This document shows, one piece after another, positions 57,382 to 64,000 of a stretch of 64,000 nucleotides of DNA. The DNA lies in assembly GCA_910585645.1 (NCBI GenBank), contig CAJUFP010000004.1, positions 1 through 64,000 of the forward strand, in the 5' to 3' direction. Each line of letters starts with the position of its first letter. Position 1 is the first letter of the stretch. The translations under genes and the position numbers were made by a program. The notes beneath the pieces were generated by a model. That model saw nothing but the letters and a program-made list of their open reading frames with translations, was not told the DNA's origin and ran no database searches. Source of the DNA: an uncultured Hungatella sp. GTDB lineage: Bacteria; Bacillota; Clostridia; Lachnospirales; Lachnospiraceae.

Positions 57382-60369
57382 TCAAACATCCAACAAATAT
57401 CCATACTCCCTGCACACGGTTTCCATCATCATTTCAAGCCCTTTTTCAAGCCTGCTGCTCTGCCCTTTCTCCCAGGTAAATTCTTCTCCCAGATATCTTA
57501 CTCTGCAAATCACCTTTTCTCTGTCAAGTACCGCGAATCCCTGGTTCTTGCTGTCAGCCATATCTTTTTCATTTGCAAACAGCGTAAATTTATCCAGGTA
57601 GGGCGCGCCGGCGTAGGGGCAGAAGCTCCTGCAGTTTCCACATTCATTGCACATATAATCCACATGGATGATCTGGGTCTGGCCAAGCCCCGGTACGCGG
57701 ATGGCTACATTGGCCCGGTTTGGACATACATCCGCGCAGTTTTCGCAAACAGTGGAACAGCCAAGACACCTTTGGGCCTCCGGTTTGCTTCCCGGCTCTG
57801 CCAGTATTCCTTTTCTGTCATAAATGGCTTTGGGGTCAAGGGCTTCACGCATATCTTTTGATACGGGACCTCCCACAATGGCTTTGGCCGCTTTCATGGC
57901 ATGGGCCATTCCTTTTACCACCAGGGACGGGCCGTACAATCCGTCGCCTGCCACATACACGCCTTCCAGGTTAGTTTCCAGTGTGCTGCTTACCAGTGGG
58001 CGGCCTTTTTCGTCTACATGAATGCCGTTGGCTTCGTAGTAATCGGTTGGAACTTTTTCACCGACTGCCGCGATCACGGTGTCCGCAGGTACAAGCTCCG
58101 TTTCCCCTGTGGGCTCCACTCCTGCCCGGCCGGAAGCGTCCGTCTGGCCCAGGGCCATTTTATTGCACAGCAGGGTTCCGTTTTCCATCTTAACAGGGGC
58201 CAGAAGCTCTCTAAATTCCACTCCGTCTTCTATGGCAAGCTGCAGTTCGTGTTCGTCTGCCGGCATATACCGTTTTGTCCGGCGGTATACAAGGTATACG
58301 TGTTCCACGTCTTTGCATCTTTTTGCCGCCCTGGCCGTGTCCATGGCCGTGTTTCCGCCGCCGATGACCACCACGTTTTTGCCGGGCTTAAGGGCTCCTT
58401 TTGTCCTGTTAAATTCCTCCAGAAATTCCAGGGCATTGACAGCCTGTTTTCCTTCCAGATTAAGCCGGCCCCGCTTGTACGCGCCTACGGCCAGAATCAC
58501 ATTGCCATAGGCAGCTTTCAGTTCTTTTACCGAAGGAGCCTCCACGCCCAGCCGGATCTCCACTCCAAGCTGTGTCAGCAGAGAGGCGTCTTTTGCGATA
58601 ACATCATCATTGATCCTGAAATCCGGGATAACCGCGCTTACAATGCCGCCCAGCTTTTCTCTCTTTTCAAACAGCGTTACTTCCACGCCCATTTTTGCCA
58701 GGTAGTAAGCTGCCGCCATGCCGGATGGTCCGCCGCCTACTACTGCCGCTTTCTTTCCACAGGATTTCTCAGGCTTTACGGTCTTAAGCACATTGGCGCA
58801 GGCTTTTTCGGCGCAGAGAAGTTTGGTATCGCGAATCTCTACCGGCGATTCGTAGAAGCTGCGGGTGCAGTGACTCTGACAGCCGTGAGCGCAAATGGTT
58901 CCGGTGATAAAAGGCAGAGCGTTTTTATTCAGGATCACCTGCAGGGCTTCTTCATAGCGGCCTTCTCCTGCCAGCTTCATGTAGGTGGTGATCTCCTGGT
59001 GAATGGGGCAGGCGTCTTCGCATGGCGCTGTAAAGCATCCCACAAGGGGTACTTTTTCCTGACTCTTTCTGGACGCCGGAAGTTTGGCCGGTTTTGTGTG
59101 GTGTTTGTCTGTTACCGCGTCTTTTGCAACTTTATTTAACCCGGGGACATTGATCCCGTCAAAGGGTTTTACTCCCATCTCATCCAGAAGCTCTGCCACC
59201 TGTTTCAGCCTCTGATAACCTCCCGGTTTCAGAATGGATGTGGCGATGGTCACAGGCCACACTCCGGTCCCCACGATTTTGCGGATGTTAAAGGCGTCCG
59301 CCCCGCCGGAGTACGCGATCCTTAACTTCCCGTCAAAGTCTTCTGACAATTTGGCTGCCAGGGCAATGGACAGGGGATACAGGGATTTTCCTGACATATA
59401 CATTTCTTCGCTGGGCAGCTCTCCTGCCTTCACGTCCACCGGAAATGTGTTGGTGATCTTTACCCCGAAGTCCAGTCCCAGTTCTCCGGAAAGCTTCATC
59501 AGCCGTTTCAGCATAGGCACTGCGTCTTTATATTGAAGGTCGTCGTCAAAGTGGAACCGCCCGAAGGCGATATAGTCATACCCCATCTTGTTCAGGGTGT
59601 CTCTGGCAAATTCGTATCCCAGCAGCGTTGGATTGCACTTGATAAAGGTGTGCAGCTTCTTTTCTGTCAGCAGGTAATTGGCAATACTTTCTATCTCCTG
59701 TGGCGGACACCCGTGGAGCGTGGAAATGGTGGCGGAATTGCACACTTTGGAGGAGATTCCTTCAATATCCTCCGGGGTCATATGTTTAAATTCTCCCGCA
59801 TGGGCCAGCAGTTCTGCCTTACACTCTTTAAATATGGGCGTATCCGCCGCGTCTTTCATATTTTCGATAAATGTGTTGATCTTTTCTGACTGGATTCCTT
59901 TTAAGTCATACCCTACGCTGATATTAAACTGGAACCCGTCCATACTCCCCAGCCCATACTCTTTTGCCATAAATGCCAGCAGAAACCAGGCTTTGATATA
60001 CTCATCCTGTGCCTGGGGTACATACAGTTCGGTGGACCACTCACAGTTGTAACATTCGTCATCCGCCTTGATACAGGGCTTATTGACGCAGGCGGCAAGT
60101 TGGGCTCCGTCCATGATCTGCACGGTTTTCAACTCAAAAAACCGGCTCCCCGCATAGTAAGAGGCCACAATATTCTGGGCCAGCTGACTGTTAGGACCTG
60201 CCGCCGGCCCTATGGGGGTCTCAAGGTTCCGCCCGAAAATTGTCTGAGCTTTTGCGGCGCAGGCTATGTATGGGTTGCGCACGCCGAAAACGGACCCAAT
60301 GTTCTCATGCTCCGTCCGGATCCAGGTTAGAAGCTGTTTAAAGGTCATGCATGTCATAATATCGCTCAT
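57382..60369 (-). CDS. ygfK: YgfK-type iron-sulfur flavoprotein (putative selenate reductase subunit)
   Basis: A 995-residue protein. The N-terminal 430 residues are a dihydropyrimidine-dehydrogenase-like TIM-barrel domain (GPAAGPNSQLAQN, NFSVGY-like NISVGYDLKG). Then CEDACPIHQEI and CAHGCQSHC bind iron-sulfur clusters, followed by GltD-like FAD (VVGGGPSGMAAAYYL) and NAD(P) (VVIGGGNTAMDTARA) motifs. A C-terminal ferredoxin has CLGCSTVCENCADVCP and CNECGNCRSFCP. E. coli YgfK is encoded with ssnA and xdhD and is linked to anaerobic purine and selenium metabolism. Start MSDIMT at 60369 after AAAGGA. Confidence 0.93.
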   Translation of the reverse strand: MSDIMTCMTFKQLLTWIRTEHENIGSVFGVRNPYIACAAKAQTIFGRNLETPIGPAAGPNSQLAQNIVASYYAGSRFFELKTVQIMDGAQLAACVNKPCIKADDECYNCEWSTELYVPQAQDEYIKAWFLLAFMAKEYGLGSMDGFQFNISVGYDLKGIQSEKINTFIENMKDAADTPIFKECKAELLAHAGEFKHMTPEDIEGISSKVCNSATISTLHGCPPQEIESIANYLLTEKKLHTFIKCNPTLLGYEFARDTLNKMGYDYIAFGRFHFDDDLQYKDAVPMLKRLMKLSGELGLDFGVKITNTFPVDVKAGELPSEEMYMSGKSLYPLSIALAAKLSEDFDGKLRIAYSGGADAFNIRKIVGTGVWPVTIATSILKPGGYQRLKQVAELLDEMGVKPFDGINVPGLNKVAKDAVTDKHHTKPAKLPASRKSQEKVPLVGCFTAPCEDACPIHQEITTYMKLAGEGRYEEALQVILNKNALPFITGTICAHGCQSHCTRSFYESPVEIRDTKLLCAEKACANVLKTVKPEKSCGKKAAVVGGGPSGMAAAYYLAKMGVEVTLFEKREKLGGIVSAVIPDFRINDDVIAKDASLLTQLGVEIRLGVEAPSVKELKAAYGNVILAVGAYKRGRLNLEGKQAVNALEFLEEFNRTKGALKPGKNVVVIGGGNTAMDTARAAKRCKDVEHVYLVYRRTKRYMPADEHELQLAIEDGVEFRELLAPVKMENGTLLCNKMALGQTDASGRAGVEPTGETELVPADTVIAAVGEKVPTDYYEANGIHVDEKGRPLVSSTLETNLEGVYVAGDGLYGPSLVVKGMAHAMKAAKAIVGGPVSKDMREALDPKAIYDRKGILAEPGSKPEAQRCLGCSTVCENCADVCPNRANVAIRVPGLGQTQIIHVDYMCNECGNCRSFCPYAGAPYLDKFTLFANEKDMADSKNQGFAVLDREKVICRVRYLGEEFTWEKGQSSRLEKGLEMMMETVCREYGYLLDV

Positions 60370-60402
60370 GTTATTGATTCCTTTCATTGAATTATAGTGT
60401 TG

Positions 60403-61095
60403 TTTAGGCGATGTTGTCGCAGGCCCTTAAAATAGGGGCGCTTAGGCGATGTTGTCGCAGGCCCTCCATGGAGCATCTCCTGTCAGGGTTCAGAACTGCC
60501 AAACACTCCGAAGAGCCCAAAATGCAGGTCTCTTCTCCGCGGCACTAATTCACCCTGACAGGAGATGCTCCATGGAGGGCAAATGCAGGATTCGCTTTAT
60601 CAAGTGATGGTGGCCGCTACTGTAATAGAAAAATTTTGTATATATTCTGGTTGTAATGTTATTTTGTTCAAGGCTGTTGTTACCCTGTATGAAGTATCCT
60701 CTGTCGGGAGGCAGTATTGTTATACGCTTTGAAGAACCTCAAAACAGGTGGGGCTTAGGCGATGTTGTCGCAGGCCCTCCATGGAGCATCTCCTGTCAGG
60801 GTTCAGAACTGCCAAACACTCCGAAGAGCCCAAAATGCAGGTCTCTTCTCCGCGGCACTAATTCACCCTGACAGGAGATGCTCCATGGAGGGCAAATGCA
60901 GGATTCGCTTTATCAAGTAATGTTGGCCGCTACGGTAATAGAAAAACTTTGTATATATTCCGGTTGTAATGTTATTTTGTTCAAGGCCGTCGTTGGCCCT
61001 GTATGAAGTATCCTCTGTCGGGAGGCAGTATTGTTATACGCTTTGAAGAGCCTCAAAATTGAGGATCTCTTAGGTGATGCTGTCGCAAGCCCTCC
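60403..61095. repeat. 313-bp tandem duplication with internal 29-bp inverted repeats
   Basis: Copy 1 covers 60440-60752 and copy 2 60753-61065, differing at few positions. Partial units beginning TTAGGCGATGTTGTCG flank them at 60403 and (diverged) 61069. In each copy GCCCTCCATGGAGC... and its exact complement form 29-base arms (60461-60489/60552-60580; 60774-60802/60865-60893) around 62 bases. The 62-base loop holds a smaller GAAGAG/CTCTTC stem. No gene is convincing here. It looks like a nonautonomous mobile or structured repeat element inserted between ygfK and ssnA. Confidence 0.85.
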
Positions 61096-61149
61096 CTACA
61101 CGCTACTACTTTAAATAAGCGGCCAGTAGAGGAGCCAGTACATGTAGCG

Positions 61150-61366
61150 GAAGATTCTGGCAATATATTCCATCCAAAGACATTTGCACCATGGAAATGA
61201 GACCGAAGAACACAGGAGGGCTGATACCCGACTGGGTTCTGCTTTACCGGGTCAAGAGGAAGTGCGCTAATGCGCACGCAGGTCACCAACCTAACGGTTG
61301 CCGACAAATCCTCATTGGAATGCCCGGTGCAACAGGCTTTGGATGGAATATATTGCCAGAATCTTC
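61150..61366. mobile_element. 217-bp element with perfect 30-bp terminal inverted repeats and structured core
   Basis: Arms at 61150-61179 and 61337-61366 are exact reverse complements over 30 bases. Inside, TTGCACC/GGTGCAA (61184/61326) and AATGAG/CTCATT (61196/61311) continue the stem. ACCC-GACT-GGGT (61226), GTGCGC-TAAT-GCGCAC (61262) and CAACC-TAAC-GGTTG (61287) are separate hairpins. This multi-branched fold is unlikely by chance. No open frame of note lies within. It resembles a MITE or an element-encoded RNA such as a HEARO-type RNA without its ORF; neither is proven. Bases 61096-61149 and 61367-61402 hold nothing clear. Confidence 0.7.
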
Positions 61367-61402
61367 TCCACAACATTCCCCTCCCCACCGCCCCTTATTT
61401 AC

Positions 61403-62734
61403 CTACCCATTAATACTCCTCCACAACTTCCCCGCTTCCACCCTGCACTCCGCCATTACCTTCTCCGTATCCGCCACCATAACCTCCCTATCTCTCATCA
61501 GCACCTTCCCGTTCCCAATCGTAGTAACCACATCTCTCCCGGTCATTCCAAACAGAATATGCCCATTAATATTCCCTCCGTCCAGGAACGTAGGCGGATC
61601 ATACTCCACCACAATCACATCTGCCGCCGCGCCTTCCTTCAAAACGCCAAGCTCCCTCTTAAAATACCGGTTGGCAATGGCTGCGTTATTCTTAAACAGC
61701 ATCTGCGGGACCTCACCCCAGGCCGCGTTGGCGTCGCACAGGTGATGTTTGTGCAGCACATTGGCCACCTTGTAGGACTCTGTCATATCGTGGGTATATC
61801 CGTCAGTTCCAAGACCTGTAAGGATTCCCCGGCGCACCAACTCCATGGTGGGCGGGCATCCGCAGGCATTACCCATGTTGGACTCCGGGTTGTGGACTAC
61901 CATGGTATTTGTGTCCTTAATCAGATCCATCTCATGGGGATTGATGTAAATACAATGGCCCAGAAGCGTCTTCTCCCCCAGGATATTCCAGTCCATCAGT
62001 CTGTCCACGATCCTTTTTCCGTACTTTTTCAGACAGTCATGAAGGTCCTCTATCCCCTCCGCCACGTGGATGTGGTATCCCACCTCCTCCGGTTTGTTGG
62101 CTGCGGCCAGCTCCATGGTGGCGTCTGAGATGGTAAACTGAGCGTGCATGCCCATCATTCCTGCCACCATGTCCGTGTCGTCTTTTAAGGCATAGCGGAT
62201 AAACTCCGCGTTTTCCATAACAGCCTCTTTCGCCTTATCCATTCCGTCCCTGTCAGAAACCTCATAGCACAGACAGACCCTGACTCCCAGTTCTTTCGCT
62301 GCCTCCGCAATGGTAAACAGGCTTCCCTTAATATTTCCAAAGCTGGCATGGTGGTCAAAAATGGTCGTAACTCCGTTGCGGATGCAGGAGATCATGGTAT
62401 CCATGGCGCTGTACCTGATCTGCTCCGGGGTAAGCTTCCGGTCAATGGTCCACCACTGGCCATCCAGAATATCCAGAAATCCTTTCGGGTTATATCCCCT
62501 GATACTCAACCCTCTGGCCATGGCGCTGTAAATATGTTCATGGGTGTTGATAAATGCAGGCATGATAACGCCGCCTTTTGCGTCTATGTATTCCCCGCCG
62601 CTGTACTTCTTCCGAATCTCTTCATCCGGCCCCAGGGCCACGATCCGGGAGCCCTCCATGGCAACCGCGCCTTTTTCAATAAAAGGCATCCCATCATCCC
62701 GCGTGATCAATTTTCCGTTTCCTACTACTAGCAT
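61403..62734 (-). CDS. ssnA: SsnA-type putative aminohydrolase
   Basis: A 443-residue amidohydrolase of the SsnA/chlorohydrolase type. Metal motifs: NTHEHIYSAMARG (the HxH), HIHVAEGIEDLHD-like IHVAEGIED, LLGHCIYINPHEM and VHNPESNMGNACG. E. coli SsnA, also about 442 residues, is encoded next to ygfK. It probably deaminates a purine or related ring. GTAGGAGGAAGG sets the ATG at 62734; the 18-codon upstream frame is repeat-derived and rejected. It is separated from ygfK by 1 kb of repeats. Confidence 0.92.
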   Translation of the reverse strand: MLVVGNGKLITRDDGMPFIEKGAVAMEGSRIVALGPDEEIRKKYSGGEYIDAKGGVIMPAFINTHEHIYSAMARGLSIRGYNPKGFLDILDGQWWTIDRKLTPEQIRYSAMDTMISCIRNGVTTIFDHHASFGNIKGSLFTIAEAAKELGVRVCLCYEVSDRDGMDKAKEAVMENAEFIRYALKDDTDMVAGMMGMHAQFTISDATMELAAANKPEEVGYHIHVAEGIEDLHDCLKKYGKRIVDRLMDWNILGEKTLLGHCIYINPHEMDLIKDTNTMVVHNPESNMGNACGCPPTMELVRRGILTGLGTDGYTHDMTESYKVANVLHKHHLCDANAAWGEVPQMLFKNNAAIANRYFKRELGVLKEGAAADVIVVEYDPPTFLDGGNINGHILFGMTGRDVVTTIGNGKVLMRDREVMVADTEKVMAECRVEAGKLWRSING

Positions 62735-62759
62735 TTCCTTCCTCCTACTCTCTTTTTCT

Positions 62760-62908
62760 GAAACCATTTCCAAACCCTTCACTGCCAATGCTGGCAGCTT
62801 CCTTAATCGAAATCATTTCCAGCCCCTCTAACTGCTGATCCGGGCAGCTCCCTCAACCGAAACCATTTCCAAACCTTCTAACTGCCGACAGCCTCCCTCT
62901 TCCGCCCC
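62760..62908. repeat. Three degenerate ~50-bp tandem repeats at the permease 3' end
   Basis: Units start at 62760, 62809 and 62859, each with AA(A/T)C(C)ATTTCCA and CTGC..GCAGC(T). The third unit overlaps the permease stop and C-terminal codons, so the other two look like duplicated copies of the gene's tail. Confidence 0.75.
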
Positions 62909-63999
62909 GGAAGCGCCAAATTCAACGTAATGGCCGTGATGGTCGCCAGCACCACCGGCGATTTTCCGAAAATTGTGGTGACCCATGCAGGAAAACTTGC
63001 CAGGGCCCCGCTGGCCTGAGTGATTCCCATTCCAAGGGCGATAGAAAGGCCTACAATGGTGGTGTTTCTGTAATCCATGGGCGCTGCCGTGATCAGTTTC
63101 ACGCCTGTCATGGCAATGGAGGCGAACACCGATACCGTGGCTCCTCCCAAAACGCAGTTGGGAATCGTCAGCAGCACAGAGGAGAACTTGGGAATCAGCC
63201 CGGCGATGAGAAGAATCCCTGCCGCCATCCCGAACACCCTCTTTGCCACCACCTTGGTGGAGGACACGATTCCCACATTCTGGCTGAATGTGGCCGTTGG
63301 AAGCCCTCCGAACAGGGCGCTGATAATATTGCAGAATCCGTAAGCCACAATACCGCCGTTCAGCTCCTCATCTGTAGGCATCCGGTCCATGCCTCCTGTG
63401 GTGGTAGCCGTAAAATCGCCGATGGCCTGTATGGAATTGATGGCAAACAGGATTCCAATGGCAACACAGGCGGAGGGCTCAAATATAATGCCAAAATGCA
63501 GAAGCCGGGGAAGCTGAAACAGCGAAGCCCCTGAAACAGCGGAAAAATCAACCATTCCAAAACACAGCGATACCCCATACCCGGCAATAATTCCTATTAA
63601 TATAGAAGACAGTTTCCAAATCCCTTTTCCGTAATGGTTCAGCCCGGTGACAATGACCAGGGTGATCACAGCCACCAGCCAGTTCTGCCAGGAGCCGTAC
63701 TGGGGACTCCCCACGCCTCCCGCCATATAGTTGATGGCCGTCGGGTACAGGGACAGTCCGATGGCAAATACCACCGTGCCTGTGATCAGAGGCGGGAAAA
63801 ACTTCCGAATCTGCTTTACAAAGATTCCCACCAGGATCGCCACGGCTCCACCTACTATCTGGGCGCCTAAAATGGTCCCCACTCCAAAGTCTCCGGCAAT
63901 AGCCTGCATAGTCGGCACATAGGCAAAACTGATTCCCATAATCACCGGAAGTCCTGATCCGATCCTGACAGCTCCCTTCTGCAGGGGATACAGCTGCAT
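62878..63999 (-). CDS. NCS2-family xanthine/uracil-type permease, N terminus outside window
   Basis: At least 373 residues of an NCS2 nucleobase:cation symporter with about 11 visible helices; the N terminus lies past the right edge. Family signatures are FAYVPTMQAIAGDFGVGTIL, AINSIQAIGDFTATT (the glutamate/aspartate helix 8 region) and ATFSQNVGIVSSTKVV (QN.G motif). The QNVG form is used by purine as well as uracil members. It lies upstream of ssnA and points the same way, so it likely imports xanthine, urate or a related purine for the cluster. Confidence 0.92.
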   Translation of the reverse strand: MQLYPLQKGAVRIGSGLPVIMGISFAYVPTMQAIAGDFGVGTILGAQIVGGAVAILVGIFVKQIRKFFPPLITGTVVFAIGLSLYPTAINYMAGGVGSPQYGSWQNWLVAVITLVIVTGLNHYGKGIWKLSSILIGIIAGYGVSLCFGMVDFSAVSGASLFQLPRLLHFGIIFEPSACVAIGILFAINSIQAIGDFTATTTGGMDRMPTDEELNGGIVAYGFCNIISALFGGLPTATFSQNVGIVSSTKVVAKRVFGMAAGILLIAGLIPKFSSVLLTIPNCVLGGATVSVFASIAMTGVKLITAAPMDYRNTTIVGLSIALGMGITQASGALASFPAWVTTIFGKSPVVLATITAITLNLALPGRKREAVGS

Positions 64000-64000
64000 C

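Noticed and set aside
61191..61745. 184-codon open frame across the 217-bp element and the end of ssnA
   Set aside because: It runs antisense through ssnA and contains the structured arms. No ribosome site or family resemblance supports it.

Overview
The window looks like a chromosomal segment of an anaerobic, spore-forming gut Clostridium-type Firmicute, most likely Lachnospiraceae. Signs are mid-range base composition, strong AGGAGG ribosome sites and sigma-A promoters with 17-base spacers. Gene content agrees: a SpmB-like spore protein, a GerMN lipoprotein, [FeFe]-hydrogenase maturases HydE/HydF, NfnAB, a BMP-type nucleoside ABC transporter and a DUF6128 protein. No rRNA, tRNA, CRISPR array, complete insertion sequence or prophage was seen.

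Layout. 1-17.8 kb is mostly housekeeping: tadA, a low-complexity DUF6128 protein, nagB, the metG-traX-tatD-rsmA block, a DUF885 lipoprotein, a GerMN lipoprotein with a MarR regulator, spmB, a Spx/ArsC protein overlapping a siroheme reductase, and a hydrolase-murF-ddl wall module. 18-28.9 kb is an accessory, defence-like island. It holds two AAA ATPase/PD-(D/E)XK proteins, a Septu-like PtuA/PtuB pair, and a divergent module of a DECH helicase, a 258-residue unknown protein and two BREX-type (BrxD-like) P-loop ATPases. A probable 160-nt structured RNA with its own promoter follows. 28.9-33.8 kb is a five-gene operon linking hydE and hydF to a sulfonate/nitrate-type ABC importer. 34.1-36 kb holds a RhuM remnant and a three-gene overlapping operon (DUF4869, small P-loop protein, TOPRIM-like protein) of unknown function. 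36.2-37.9 kb is a TetR-controlled membrane operon.

From 38 kb the theme is nucleobase and cyclic-amide catabolism. A YheO-type regulator precedes a BMP nucleoside-type ABC transporter, a hydantoin racemase-like protein and a dihydropyrimidinase/hydantoinase. Two divergent MATE exporters, a 45-residue unknown and an orphan RelB/DinJ antitoxin follow. 50.1-64 kb is an anaerobic purine module: xdh-nfnA-nfnB in one operon, a second YheO-type regulator, a hydantoinase, ygfK, ssnA and an NCS2 purine permease cut by the window edge. Together these suggest import of purines or their ring-opened products, molybdenum-dependent hydroxylation, deamination and amide-ring hydrolysis, with electrons handled by NfnAB.

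The most unusual non-coding DNA lies between ygfK and ssnA: a 313-bp tandem duplication carrying 29-bp inverted repeats, beside a 217-bp element with perfect 30-bp terminal inverted repeats and a highly structured core. The strongest candidates for undescribed biology are the helicase/BrxD-like module, the DUF4869/P-loop/TOPRIM operon, the 160-nt RNA and the 217-bp element.
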